Of a stretch of DNA of 64,000 nt, positions 23,801-38,484 are shown piece after piece. The notes beneath the pieces were generated by a model that worked only from the letters and a program-made list of their open reading frames with translations, was not told where the DNA came from and did not search any database. The stretch's first letter is position 1. Every line of letters begins with the position of its first letter. A program made the position numbers and the translations under genes. Source of the DNA: Paramecium tetraurelia (Eukaryota; Ciliophora; Oligohymenophorea; Peniculida; Parameciidae); NCBI RefSeq assembly GCF_000165425.1, contig NW_001798956.1, positions 1,373 to 65,372 of the forward strand. Reading direction: 5' to 3'.

Positions 23801-26800
23801 TCTAGAGACAAATGTCCATTCACCTTACATTCCTGATTTCTATGGAGTTGGATATTAAGTCAAATATCTTGCCCAGAATCCATAACCATACTCCTCACAA
23901 CTTGCTACTTCATCATCTGACAACACTTTTGTGAATGATGGCTTCTCTTGACTTGGGGCTGCACTAACTAAAAGATCAGTTGCTCTGTCCTTGATATCAA
24001 ATGGTTTCACTTTAGTCTAAACAAATGGAGCACCAAATCCAAAGAAGTCTTTTTCATGAGTGAAATCTTCTCCCTTTCTGAATGAACCAGCTCCAATGTT
24101 GAAATTAATAGCACCAATCTAACCATTGTATCCATTTATTGCATCCTTTCCTACATAAACATAGAATCTTGGAACGAAGTAATGGTTAACCTTATCCCAT
24201 GATAAAGATTCGGATCCCTTATAGTATTAAACAATAGCATATGACAATCTGTCATTTCTTGAATATCCATGATAGACAAAGAACCATCTCAAGTGTCTAT
24301 CTTTATGTTCAGCTTATTTCCAAATATTGTTATTTCCTGCTCCATTCATATTCACATATGTATATGTACTCTAATGAATATTACCAAATCCAATCCAACC
24401 TGCCAATGTTCTATCTCCCAATACTGCTGTATCTGTTGGCTCTTTCTTCAATAATACTCTGTATAAATTCTACCATTGATTTGCTGGAGTTCCTTCAATC
24501 CATTTATACCATCCACTGATTGAGTATTCAACTGGGAATCTTTAATTGTCTTCTCCGAATTCCCTCAAAAAGAAATCATTTTCTGGTTTTCTAGTAATTG
24601 GATCCTTAATCAACAAATAATTCTATGGAGTAGTATCTAATTTGGGATATGGATTAGCATTAACATATTTATTCAAAGCATCAATGCTGTCAACATAAGC
24701 TCCTATTGAAGATGAGAATGTAATTGATGTGAACAAACCATTGAATCCTGGGTATCTCTTTTCATCATTACCACCAACTATGAATCTCAAATATTTGGTT
24801 AATGGTTAGGTTGTTTAGTGTGTGATCTATTTGAAATTCTCCTCTCCGAACTTAATGAAACCTTGAGCTTTGTTCTCTTCAACACTGTATGAATAATAAA
24901 CATAAGTCCACAATCCTTCAATATCTTCTGGATAATTAACATTTTGAATAAGATTTGGAGTTTCCAGTCAAAACATTGGCTGCTGTGAAATGATAATATC
25001 CTTGTCCTTACCACAAGGCTAACATTCTGTCTCCCATTCTAATGTTATCATATTTCTCTTAATTAGCCAATCTAGCAACGAAATACCATGCTTCATTCTT
25101 ACCATTATTTAATCTCTATGGATAGGCAGTCAAGAATCTCATCCAAAATCCATAACCATACTCATCAAATGGATTCTCTGAATTAACATTCTTATCATGT
25201 ATTGGTTTATCCTAATTGAATGCATTTTCCTTAATTGCAGGATCTGAATCAGCTGGCTTAAATCCAGTGTCTGGTTTCTTCAATTTATCAACACCTGCTC
25301 CAATACCGAAAGCATCATTGGGATGAGTGAAATCTTTACCACTTCTGAATGCACCTTTACCCAAATTGAATTGAGCAAATGCAACCTTACCATGCCAACC
25401 TGTATAGAATTTATCTCTTCCGAAGAACACTTAGAAGTTTGGTGCATAGTAATGGTTTGTATTATCGTAATTCAAGAAGTCATCATCTGATTACCATTTG
25501 ATGTAAGAATATGCCTTAGCTTAAGGTTTTGAATATCCGAAATAAACGAAGAACCACTTGGTGTGTCTATCTTTGTGTAAGATATTCTTCCAAACATTTG
25601 CATTACCACCTCCATTCATGTTAGCATAAGTGTATGTTGGCATATGAATGATACCTCCTTCAGCTGTTCCGATCCAAGTAGATAATGTTCTATCTCCTAA
25701 GTATTGATCTGCTGGTTTTTCATTTAATGAAACTCTGAACAAGTTTTACCAAGCATCTTATGGAGCTTATTACCATTTGAACCAACCACTGATTGAATAT
25801 TCTAATGGGAATCTTTCATTGTCTTTTCCAATTACATTAAGGAGTGGTTCATTGGTCTTCTCTCTGTATTATTCATTAGTAACTAATCTATAGGTTTGTA
25901 AATCAACTTATCCAATTGTTGGGTTTTCCAATTTGTTCATGTATCCTTTTAATTAATCAGCTGTGTCTATGAAAACTCCTTTAACAGCATCGAATGTGAC
26001 TTAAGTGAAAAGACCATTGAAACCAGGGTATCTCTTAGCATCAGTACCTCCTAAAATGAATCTGACATATTTTGTATCTGGATGAGTAACATCATGTCTG
26101 ACGGCTTTGATTAGTATCTTCAGCTCCATATTTGATGAAACCGACAGCTCTTGATTTAGCTTCACTGTATGAATAGTAGATGTAGGTCCAAACACCTTCA
26201 ATATCAGCTGGATAATCCATATTTTTAAATAACGTTGGCATTTCCATTGACTGCATTACAAGTTGTGAAGTGATAATATCCTTATCCTTACCAAATTGCC
26301 AATAATCTATCACCCATTCTAATATTATCATAGTTTTCTTGATTAGCAATTCTAGCAACAAAGTACCATGGTTAGTTCTTACCACTAAGCATTCTTTCTG
26401 GGAAGGCTGTTAAAAATCTCAACCAGAAACCATAACCATACTCTTCCAAGTTATTATCTGATTTAACATTCTAATCAATTAATGGTTTATCTTAACTTGT
26501 TGGACTAATTAATAAATCTTTATTGATTTATCCTGGTTTAACTTCTTCTTGTTTTTCAAATAATTTAGCTTATCCAACATTGAATTTGAAGATATCTTAT
26601 GGATGGTCGAATTTATTGTTCTTGACATAAGCGCCACTACCTGCATTGAAGTTAACATAGGCTATTCTTCCATTTAATCCAACATATGCTTCATCTCTAC
26701 CAACCCAAACTTAGAATTCTGGTGTCAAATAATGATTTATTTTATCATAGGACATGCTATCTTCAGAATCGAACCATTTGACATAGATTGAAGTTGCAGC

Positions 26801-29800
26801 CTCTACCTTTGAATAACCATAGTAGATGTAGAACCATTCATTAATTCTATTCTTGTATTGAATGTTCTTATAGAAGTTGTTATTACCTCCACCATTCATA
26901 TTAGTATATGTGTATGTGGGGAAATGCAAGATACCTCCTTCAGCAGTACCAATCCAACAAGTGAGAGTTCTGTCTCCTAACCAACTATCAGTGAATGGAG
27001 CCTTCTTAATTTGGACTCTGAAAACATTATGCCATGGGGCTTATGCTGTAGGCTTCCATCTGAACCAACCACTCAAGGCATATTCTTATGGGAATTTGTT
27101 GTTGCTTCCGACTGATTGAATAATACTTGGTTTTTCATCCTTGTCTCTTGAGATTTGATCTTTAATCAATTCGGTTGTTTACAATGGAACTACAACACTT
27201 GGTGCTTGATTTTTGAGCACGTAAGCATTCAATTTATCAACATCTGATACAAATGCTGAATCAGTAGAGAATGTAATTGATGTGAAAAAACCATTGAATC
27301 CTGGGTATCTCTTAGCATCATTACCACCAACTATGAATCTCAAATATTTGGTTAATGAGTGGGTAGTCTCATGAACAATCTTCTAGAAATCAGCATTACC
27401 ATATTTGATGAAACCAATAGCCTTATTTTATTCAGAACTGTATGAGTAATAAACATATGTCCACAATCCTTCAATATCATCAGGGAAGTTATTATTAATA
27501 ATCATATTTGGATTGTTTGTAACTGAATTGCATGTAGTGAAGTGATAATATCCTTGTCCTTACCAGATAGCCAATACTCTATCTCCCATTCTGATGTTAT
27601 CATATTTCTCTTGATTAGTCAATCTGGATACAAAGTAAAATGGTTAGTTCTTTCCATTTGGTAATTAATCTGGATATTTAGATAAGAATCTCATCCAGTA
27701 ACCATAACCATATTATTCAAATGGTTTTTCAGAATTGGTTTCTTTATCAACAATTGGTTTGTCTTAACTTGAAGCATTTTCAAGGATATTCTTATCAGCA
27801 TCAGAAGGCTTGAATTCATCACTTGGTTTTTTAATGAATTTATCTGTACCAATCTTGAATCCAAAGATGTCCTTTTCATGTGAATAATCAGTTGGTTTTC
27901 TGAAGGCACCTTTACCGATATTGAAATTAACTTCGCCCAATTTTCCATTGAATCCTGGATAATGATCATCTCTTCCTGTGAATACGTAGAATTAGGTTGC
28001 TAAATAATGATTAGTTTTCTCATGTGATAATTGATCTTCTCCATCTGTCCATTTAATGTAAGCTTAAGCTAATTATTAATCTTTTGAATATCCGAAGTAA
28101 AGGAAGAACCAATTAGTGATTCTGTTCTTGTGTAAAATATTCTTCCAAACATTAGCATTACCACCACCATTCATATTAACATAAGTGTATGTTGGTAAAT
28201 GGATGATACCTCCATCAGCTGTTCCAACCCATGCTGACAATGTTCTATCACCTAAGACACTGTCTGTAGAGGGTGTCTTGAGTTGTACTCTGAAAATGTT
28301 ATGCCATGGTTATTAGGCAAGAGGTTACCACTTGAACCATCCACTGAATGAGTATTCAGCTGGGAATCTTTCTGTTTCCTTTCCAATAACCTTTGTGAGT
28401 GGTTTATCATCTGAAGTTCTTGTCAAACTATCTTCGATCAATTTGTAATTGGCTAAATCATTGAATCCTTAAGCAGGCTTAGTTAATTTACTAATGAATC
28501 CTTTTAAGAGATCAGCAGTATCAATGAATGCTCCTTCTTTGGTGCTGAATGTTATTTGTGAGAACACACCATTGAATCCTGGATATCTTCCCTCGTCATT
28601 ACCTCCCAATACGAATCTCACATATTTAGTTTCAGGGTGATTGACATCATGTCTAATTGATTGTATGTCATCATTTCCATATTTGATATGACCAACTGCT
28701 CTGTTCTTGTCATCACTATATGAATAGTAGAGATATGTCCATAAACCTTCAATGTCTTCTGGATAATTGATATTCTTAATGTAATTTGGATTGTTGTCTA
28801 CTTTGTTGCATGTAGTGAAATGATAGTATCCTTGTCCTTACCAAACAGCCAACATTCTGTCTCCCATTCTAATGTTATCATATTTCTCTTGATTAGCCAA
28901 TCTGACTACAAAATACCATGGTTAATTCTTTCCACTTGGTAATCTGACTGGATAATTGTGTAAGAATCTGAACCAAAATCCATAACCATATTCTTCAAGA
29001 TCTCTTTCAGCTGGTGCAGCCTTATCAATAACTGGGGTCTTTTGTTCGAATCCATTGCTTAATTCTTCAGTAATTGGTGTTCCTGGTTCAATTGCAGCTG
29101 CAGGTTTCTTAACTAAATTATCAATTCCTGATTTGAATCCAAAAGCGTCTTAAGGATGATCGAAATTTGGATCCTTTAAGAATGATCCATCTCCAAGATT
29201 GAATTTCACATAACCCATCTTACCACTATGTCCTGGATATTATTTATCTCTGCCAACATATACATAGAATTCTGGAGTCAAATAGTGTCTAACATTATCA
29301 TATGTAAGTGCGTCATCTGAAGATGCCCATTTAACATAAACTTAAGCCTTAGAGATTGTTCTAGAGTATCCATAGTAGACATAGAACCATTCAGTGTGTC
29401 TTCCCTTGTGTTGAATGTTTTTGTAGAGATTTGAATTTCCTCCACCAAACCATATTGTCATATGTGTATGTTGGGAAATGGAGAATACCTCCTTCAGGAG
29501 TACCAACCCACATTGTTAAGGTTCTATCTCCTAAGAATTAATCAGTTGATGGTTTCTTAATTTAGACTCTGAAAAGGTTATGCCATGCTGCTTAGGCTGT
29601 TGGCTTCCATTTGAACCAACCACTAATTGCATATTCTTATGGGAATTTCTAATCACCTCCTCCAACAGTGGCTTCCTTTGTAATGTCTGCTTCAGCACTT
29701 CTGCTGATTTAATCAACCAATCCTACAGTTGTCAATTATTTCAATCCAACTTATGGAACTCCAACCTTTGCAACGAATGCCTTGAATTCATCAACTGTAC

Positions 29801-32800
29801 CAATAAAAGTTTAATCAATTGAAACTCCTGTGAATTGACCATTGAATCCTGGGTATCTTCCCTCATCATTACCTCCCAAAATAAATCTGACAAATTTAGT
29901 ATCTTTGTGTTAAGTGGAATGAGTAGCTGTTTATGGAGCATCATTACCATATTAAATGAAGGCAACAGCTTATTTGTTGGCTCTGCTGTATGAATAATAG
30001 ACATATGTCCATAATCCTTCGATATCAGTTGGGAAATTGATATTTTAGATCATATTAGTATTTCCAGTGGCAATGTTGCATGTAGTGATGTGATAATATC
30101 CTGCTCCTTACCAGATGGCCAAGGTTCTGTCTCCCATAGCAATGTTGTCATATTTTTCATTCCATGTCAATCTGGAAACAAAGTACCATGGTTAATTCTT
30201 ACCATTGATTTATCTTTCTGGGTAAACTGTCAAATATCTCATCCAAAATCCATATCCATAACTTGTTAATTCCTTCTCATCTTTCAATTCTTTGGTCAAT
30301 GCTGGAACCTTTTAAGTTTCTGAATTGTCAAGTACTTTAGGATCTGGTTTAGTTTCTGGTTGTGGTTTTGGTTAATCTTTATGGTAGGTATCAACTCCAC
30401 TGCCGAATGAGAATGGATCTTTTGGTAAATTGAAGTTCTTGTCTGGAACAAATGATCCTTCACCAATATTGAATTTGGCTTAAGCAATGTTACCATTGAA
30501 ACCAGGATAATGTTTATCTCTTCCTGTGAAGATATAGAATTTTGATGCAAAGTAATGTCTGGTGTCAGGGTATTCAAGAGTGTCTTCTGATTATGTCCAT
30601 TTAATATAAGCTTAGGCTTTGTTTTAATCCTTTGAATATCCAAAGTATAGGAAATGCCATTCAGTATTTCTTCCTTTATGTTGAATGTTCTTGTAAAGAT
30701 TGGAATTACCACCACCATTCATATTAGTGTATGTGTATGTTGGTAAATGGATGATACCTCCTTCAGCTGTTCCAACCCATGCTGTTAATGTTCTGTCTCC
30801 TAAGACATTGTCTGTAGAAGGTGTCTTGAGTTAGACTCTGAAAATGTTATGCCAAGGCTCTTATGACATGGCACTCCATCTGAACCAACCACTGAATGCA
30901 TATTAATGAGGCAATTTCTTTTCTTCTACTTCTGTTACGACTGGTTCATCTTTTGGAGTTCTGGATGTCTCTTTATCAATCAAAGTAATAGTAGTCAAAT
31001 CAACCAATTTGATGCTTGGCTTTGGACCTTGACTATCCAATAACTTATTAAGGTTAGACAATGAATTGATGTAGGCTCCAACTTTGTTATTGAAATAAAC
31101 ATTAGTGAAAAGACCATTGAATGCTGGATATCTCTTTTCATCTGTACCTCCCAAAATGAATCTAACTTATTTAGCAGCTGGGTGTGTGACTTGATGAGTA
31201 ACTTATTAGAAATCACTATCTCCAAACTTAATAAATGCAACTGCATTATTCTCTTTTGTACTGTATGAATAGTAGATGTAAGTCCAAACACCTTCAATAT
31301 CAGCTGGATAATCAACATTCTTAATCACATTTGCATTGTTACTCTTTTGATCACAGGTAGTGATGTGATAGTATCCTTATCCTTACCAAATTGCCAAAGC
31401 TCTATCTCCCATTCTAATATTATCATATTGAACATTTGTAGTCAATCTGGATACGAAGTACCATGGTTAATTCTTTCCATTTGGTAATTATTCTGGGTAC
31501 TTTGTTAAGAATCTCAACCAATATCCATAACCATATTCAACTAAATTTTAGTCTCCTGCAACTGTCTATTTATCAACCTTTGGTGAATCAACGCTTGAAG
31601 CACTTGCAAATACTTATTTATCAGCTTCTGGAATTGCTTCTGGTTTTGCTGGTTCAACAGGTTTATTAATGGCCTTAGTTCCATCTGAAAATCCAAATCT
31701 GTCTGTTTCATCTGTGAAATCATTTCCTTTCTTGAAACTACCTTTACCAATGTTGAAATTAACAAATCCGATTTATCCATTGAATCCTTAGAAGTTAGGA
31801 TCTTTGCCTAAATAAACAAAGAATTTTGGAGCTAAATAGTGATTAATTTTATCGAATGTCAAAGTCTCAGAACTATCCTTGAATTTAATATAAGCATAAG
31901 CCTTTGATTCTTTCTTTGAATATCCATAATACAAGAAGAACCATTCTTAATGTCTGTCTTTGTGTTAGATGTTTTATACAACATTAGGATTTCCTGCTCC
32001 ATTCATATTATTGTATGTGTAAGTGGTATGATGTAAAATACCACCAGCAAGAGTACCAACCCAAACAGCCAATGTTCTGTCTCCTAAGAATCTATCAGAG
32101 AATGGTGAATTGATTGTAATTCTGAAGATGTTATGCCATACTTATTATCCTTATAATTTATCCCATCTGAACCATCCACTTAAAGCATATTCTTATGGTA
32201 ATTTAGATTATTCATCTCCAACAGTTTCACCAATATGAGCAACAGTTGGGGCTCTTTCGATTTATCCTGCAACAATCTTTTTGTTAAGAGCTGGAGTGTC
32301 AACATCTGGTACAATTCCTATTCTTGGTTTCAAGACATCTAAACTATCAATGAATGCTCCTTTTTCATGAGAATATGAGACTTTAGTGAAGATACCATTG
32401 AAGGCTGGATATCTGTTGTTATCCATACCACCAAGAATGAATCTAACTTATCTAGTTTCTGGATGTGTGATTGAATGAGTGATTGACTTGACTTCATCAT
32501 TTCCATACTTAATGAAACCTACTGCTTTCTTCTTTTCTGCACTGTATGAATAGTAGATGTATGTCCAAACTCCTTCAATATCAGCTGGATAATTGATATT
32601 TTGAATGACATTAACATTTCCATTTTATTTGTTACATGTTGTATAATGGTAGAATCCTTATCCTTACCAGATAGCCAAAGCTCTATCTCCCATTCTAATG
32701 TTGTCATATTGAACATTGGTTGACAATCTTGCAACAAAGTACCATGGTTGATTCTTTCCATTAATTAATCTGACTGGGTAGGCAGTTAAGAATCTAGCCC

Positions 32801-35800
32801 AGAATCCGTAACCATACTCAACCAATAGGTCATTTGATGTCAATGTTTTATCAACACTGGGTGCATTATTATTGAATTTGCTTCCATATTCAGTCTTATC
32901 ATCAACAACTGGTTTTGTTGGGTCGACTTTTGGAATCAATTGACTTCCCTTGTCAAATTTGAATGCATCAGTTGGATGTTTGAAATCATTTCCCTTTCTG
33001 AATGATCCATCTCCATGATTAAAGGCTGTGGATGCAATTCTTCCATTGAATCCTGGGAATTGAACATCTTTACCAACGAAAACAAAATATTTCTTAGCAA
33101 AGTAATGATTGATGTCTTTGTATTCTAAATTGTCTTCGCTATCTCTCCATTTAACATATGCATAAGCAGCTTTATCATTCTTGGAATAGCCCATGTAAAC
33201 AAAGAACCATTCGAAATGTCTATTTTTATGATTGATATTTTATGGTAGATTATTTGGACCAGCTCCATTCATATTCTTGTATGAGTATGTTGTCAAATGA
33301 ATGATACCACCTGCTCCACTTCCAACCCATCCTGCTAAAGTTCTATCACCATGACTGTTGTCTGTTGATGGTTAACTGATTTGGACTCTGAATAGATTGT
33401 GCCATGCCTATTAGGGTGTTGGTTATTCCCATTTGAACCAACCTGAAAATGCATATTCTTTAGGGAATGGGGCTTCGACAGTTTATGTATTTCCTGGAGT
33501 TCCTGGATTTCTTGTGATTTAACTATCAACTAATTGGGTTGTGGTCAAAGGAACTTTAGATCCCAAAGGATTTGGTTATTTATTAAGGAAAGCCTTGAAT
33601 TAATCAATGGATCCAATATAAGCTCCAGGAGAAGCAGAGTGAACAACTGATTAGAATTAACCATTGAATGCAGGATATCTATTGTTGTCTTTACCTCCCA
33701 AAATGAATTTGACATAAGTGTTATCTGGATGAGTGACTTAGTGAACAACATCAATTGGATCTGTGGCACCAAATTGAATGAATGCAACAGCCTTCTTCTC
33801 TTATTTGCTGTATGAATAGTAAACATATGTCCACAATCCTTCGATATCAGCTGGGTAATTGACATTCTTAATTACATTGACTTGTCCTGGTAAATTGCAT
33901 GTAGTGAAGTGATAATATCCTTGTCCTTACCAGATAGCCAAAGTTCTATCTCCCATAGCAATATTATCATAATTAGGTCTGTTAGCCAATCTTGAAACAA
34001 AGTACCATGGTGCATTCTTTCCATTTGGCAATTTGACTGGGAATGCTGTTAAGAATCTCATCCAAAATCCATAACCATATTCAGCAAGAGGTTATTCTGA
34101 TTTGAATTCCTTGGTTACTTTTGGTGTATTGTCTGAGACTGCATTTGGAATTTAGGTTTCTCCAGTTTCTTTATCAACTTCTGGTTACACTTTCTTTTAA
34201 TCTGGTTTTTTGAGGATGTTGATTTCACCTTTTTATAATCCGAAGATATCATCTGGATGTTTGAAATCTGGAGTCTTTCTGAATGTTCCATCTCCTAAAT
34301 TGAAGTTCACATATGCCAATTTGCCATTCAATCCTGGGAAGTGCAAGTCTTTACCAGCGAATGTGTAGAATTTAGGTGCATAATAATGATTGACATTGTT
34401 ATACTCTAAGGTTTCAATACCTGTAGCAAATCTAACTCCAACAAATGCCTTTTATTAATTCTTTGAATATCCAAAGTAAACAAAGAACCAATCGAAAATT
34501 CTATTCTTGTGTTGGATATTGCTGACCATATTTGGATTTCCTGCTCCATTCATATTAGTGTATGTGTAAGTTGGGAAATGTAAGATTCCACCTTAAGCAG
34601 TACCAATCCAACAAGATAATGTTCTATCTCCTAAGAATCTGTCAGTGGATGGCTTCTTGATTTGAACTCTGAAAACATTGTGCCAAACCTATTATTAAGT
34701 TTATTCCCATTTGAACCATCCTGAAATGGCATATTCATGTGGGAACATTTCTTGTCCACCACCAATTTCATCATAATCTGGAATGTCATTTGGTTTTCTA
34801 GAAATTATATCAGAAACTAATTCATGATTGTAGAATTAATCCAAATCTTATTTTGGTATGATTGTTCTCTTCAATTAGTCTGAAAAGTCTTCAATTGTAT
34901 CTAAGAATACTCCTGGTCTTGCTGAGAATGTGATTTAACTGAATAAACCATTGAATCCAGGGTATTATTTGTTATCCATACCACCCAAAATGAATTTGAC
35001 TTTCTTTGCAACTGGATGTTGAACTGAATGTAAGATTGTTCTTGGTTCTTAATCTGCGAACTTAATGAAGGCTATGGCTTTCTTAGCTTCAGAACTGTAT
35101 GAATAGTAAACATAGGTCCATAAACCTTCAATATCATTTGGATAATTGATATTTTGAATTACATTAGCTTAGTTCTTTGGTTAATCACAAGTAGTGAAAT
35201 GGTAATATCCTTAACCTTACCAGATGGCTAGTAATCTGTCACCCATTTCAATGTTCTTGTAATTCATATTTGAAGTTAATCTAGAAACAAAGTACCATGG
35301 TGCATTCTTTCCATTCAATAATCTATCAGGATAAGCTGTTAAGAATCTCATCCAGAATCCATAACCATATTCAACTAATTCATTATCTTCTTCTTAAGTT
35401 TCTTCAATTACTGGTTTGTTTTCTTCACTTGAACTTGGTCTAGTCAAACCATCAGTGTCTGCATCTTCAACTACTTTATATGGTTTCTTTTATTTTTCTG
35501 GATCTTCTTCAGTATCAATTTCTGGTTGAACTCCAATCAATTTCTTTTTACCACTGTCAAAGCTAAATGGATCTCCTTTTCCAGAAAAGTCATTGTTTGG
35601 TTTGAAGGATCCTTCTCCAACATTGAAAGCAACTAATGCAACCTTACCATTGAATCCTGGGAATTATTTGTCCTTTCCAACAAATATGTAGAATTTTGGA
35701 ACTTGGAAGTGTCTGATGTTGTCATATTCTTATTTATCAGTAGAGTCTTTCCATTGAATTGTAGCAACAGCTTTCTTCTAAGGTCTTGAATATCCAAAAT

Positions 35801-37697
35801 AAACGAAGAACCATTCTGTGTGTCTGTTTTTGTGTGGGATATTCTTAATGACATTTGGATTTCCAGCACCTTCCAAATTAGTGTATGTGTATGTTGGCAA
35901 GTGGATGATACCTCCATCTTGTTTACCAACCCAGGCAGACAATGTTCTATCTCCTAAGAATTTATCAGTTGATGGTTATTGGATTTGGACTCTGAAAATG
36001 TTATGCCATTCTTATTGTTGTTTTGGTGCTTCCCATTTGAACCAACCACTGAAGGCATACTCATGTGGGAATTTGGGATTCTTTGTTGTTCCAACAATAG
36101 AAAGAACTTCTTTGGTATCTGGATCTCTTTATGATGGATTTGAGACCACTTTATAAGTAATTAATTCAGGTAAGAAATCCTTTGGTTGTTTCTTTTAAGC
36201 TTACAATTTACCAATAACATCATCTTCAGAATCAAGGAATACTCCTGGCTTAGTACTGAAATAGATTTATTAGATCAGACCATTGAAACCAGGATATCTA
36301 TTTTAATCTTTACCTCCAACAGTGAATCTAACCCATTTAGTTGATGGATTCAAAACTTCATGAGTAACTTTCTTAAGATCATCATTTCCAAATTTGATAA
36401 AAGCAACAGCCTTCTTTTTCTCGGAACTGTATGAATAGTAAATGTAAGTCCAAACTCCATCAAAATCTTCAGGATAATTAACATTTTGAGCGACATTTGG
36501 TTAATTCTTTGGTTGATCACAAGTGGTGAAATGATAATATCCTTTACCTAACCAAACAGCCAATAATCTGTCTCCCATATTGATATTTTCATCTTTCTTA
36601 TTTGCACTCAATCTGGAAACAAAGTACCAAGGTGCATCTTTTCCATTAGGTAAGAATTTAGGATATGCTAAAGTGAATTTAGCCCAATATCCATAACCAT
36701 ATTCAGTGAGTGGTTCTTGACTTTCAACCTCTTTCTAATGAACAGGATCTGGGTTAGTATAGTCAGCTGGTTTCTTTTTGTTTGAGGAATCTTCATCATC
36801 TTCCTCGTCTGTTGTACTACTTGGTTCAGAAACACTTTATTCCTATTAATCATCTCCTTCTGGAACTCTATCAGCTGGAACTGGTTTGACTGGCTAGGTT
36901 GGTTAGATAGGCTTTTTGGTTTCATCCTATCCTTATTATTAACCATCAGGTCTTGCTGGGATGATTACTTGGTTATCATCCTCTTTTGGTTTAATTCTGA
37001 CGATGGTACCTTAGCCATCAGAACATTCTTTAGTGATTTCTCTCACTTCGTCAGCCTTAGAATTTATAATGTTGATTGTAATCTAATTGGATTTAATATA
37101 ATAATTACTTATGGTCCTTTCTGGCATTGATTTCTCACTTGTTCTCTCTCTTTCATTAATCTATTTATTAATTCTTCTATTTTATCACAACATTATTCTA
37201 AGTCTTTTTCATTCTCAGCAGTATCTAATAAACTTACAACTCCTTGTAATTCCATAGCACTATCTTTTCTCCATCTTTAATAAGGTGTGATTTATAAATG
37301 TTCTGCACTTATTTGACTCATAATATCTGAGAACGAATTTCTGAATTGCAACAATACTACAATTTTAAAATTATTTATTACCAGGTTCTGCATCATCATA
37401 GCCATTTCCACGAAAATCTTATAATGCCACCTTTAATTACTAAAGATTATGAGAATCTGTGTTTAGCTAGTCTTAATTCTCTAAGATTTCTGACCATGCA
37501 TCAATAGAAGTGCTCACTTCTCCCAACATCGGACTACATTCCAATTAATTAGTCTCCAATTGATGCAATTCACTTAAACTTTGCAATTTGAGATTGCTTC
37601 CCAATTAAATGAATTGTTGAGCTAAATTTAGCTATAAACTCATACCTCCTAGCGTACAAGCTAGTAATAACACTATAAGCAGCGTTTTATTATTCAT
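14808..37697 (-). CDS. Giant secreted tandem ConA/LamG-like repeat protein
   Basis: One minus-strand reading region of 22.9 kb, about 7,600 residues. It starts with a signal peptide (MNNKTLLIVLLLACTLGG), then a ~330-residue unique region with two short introns (25 and 26 nt) and an acidic/Pro linker. After that come about 17 copies of a ~425-residue unit. Each unit has two related beta-sandwich modules marked by GDR.LA.W.GKGYYHFTT, GVWTYIYYSYS, RYPGFNG and, in the partner, FSGWFKW, GDRTLSAW, HFPTYTY.NMNGGGN and FPGFNG. These fit the concanavalin-A-like lectin/LamG superfamily. The protein ends in 11-residue GPxSG repeats and TGA. Cysteines are few, unlike Paramecium surface antigens. It is probably an extracellular, surface or secretory-granule matrix protein. 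At least six net +1 frame changes interrupt it (29447-29450, 26227-26229, 26111-26112, near 24959, 19708-19709, 19621-19626), so it is either mis-sequenced or non-functional as shown. Confidence 0.8.
14811..15032 (-). repeat. 33-bp tandem repeat coding GPxSG units
   Basis: Six complete 33-bp units and a partial seventh form the C-terminus of the giant protein. The units begin GPASGQ, GPASGQ, GPASGV, GAKSGI, GPKSGQ, GPKSGQ and GPKSGA. Upstream units carry GPA and downstream units GPK. This is a low-complexity, flexible and probably disordered tail, suited to cross-linking, glycosylation or spacing; which of these applies is not shown by sequence. Confidence 0.85.
15150..36720 (-). repeat. ~17 tandem ~1.27-kb coding units
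   Basis: The segment encoding NMNGGGN (or its variants) recurs near 35870, 34540, 33270, 31995, 30710, 29445, 28165, 26890, 25615, 24345, 23090 and 21810, then in more diverged form about every 1.27 kb down to about 15.4 kb. The central copies (about 24-35 kb) are the most alike at DNA level. Those at the C-terminal end (15-21 kb) and the first unit are more diverged, as expected for expansion by unequal exchange in the middle. Confidence 0.85.
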
Positions 37698-38484
37698 AAA
37701 TAAAAAATAATAATGAATATTGTATTATCATATTCCTTATAATTACCAGAAAAATTCGTTTTTCCATTCTTCATCAGGAATTATAATTAATTAATATATA
37801 AATTTCTGTTAATATAATCAATCCTCATTCAAATTTGCTTGCGCCATGTAAATTAGTAGTTTTGAATATCCAATTGATCTTCAAGTACCATTTATATTTC
37901 TTTTCGAAGATTGTTATTATTTATTTTAATGTTGTATTATTTCGTTACATAATACCTAAAGTATTTTGTTAAATTAATATTTCTAACTAGCTTCATTTTT
38001 GTAATTTCCCCAAAATTTTATCAGAACACGCATTTTTTAAAAGAATTCGACTTGCAAATAAACTAAATTGTGAGGTAATCTTAATTTTTGCTACACTTTT
38101 AATATTAAATAATATTTAAAAACTATTGTTTGGCAAAACACTATTTCTTAAAGTAAATAAAAAATATAAATAATCTTTTGTCCTTTGAATCTTATTTATC
38201 TCCTTACATAAGTAACCATGTCTACACATAGAGGTCAACTAGTTAAATCAATAGAGATTTTACTATTCAACAGGCTTCTGCAAGAATTTTAATTTTCATT
38301 CGATTTAATAAGATTGGTTTGTATTTCTTGTACTATACGGAAATCCTTTCAACAGTACTCCACTATACATAACAGCTATAAGGTATAGGATATAATTATA
38401 TTAGGATGCTTGAATTGATGCAATTTCAAAGACAGGGAAGATTGGTGAAAACTTATTTTATATTTTTGTTTATATGTATAAATC
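37698..38484. other. Intergenic, no gene seen
   Basis: About 790 bp upstream of the giant gene and downstream of the small secreted-protein gene. It is AT-rich with scattered TGA in all frames. It is the likely promoter region for the giant gene. No recognisable protein or RNA. Confidence 0.55.

Noticed and set aside
15000-37000. Many plus- and minus-strand open frames of 60-180 codons across the giant gene
   Set aside because: Those in the standard code are broken at TAA/TAG, which are Gln here, or are out-of-phase shadows; codon-phase anchoring links the true ones into one gene.
14808-37697. Giant gene as a classical immobilisation surface antigen
   Set aside because: Those proteins are dense in periodic cysteines; this one has few cysteines and a beta-sandwich repeat.
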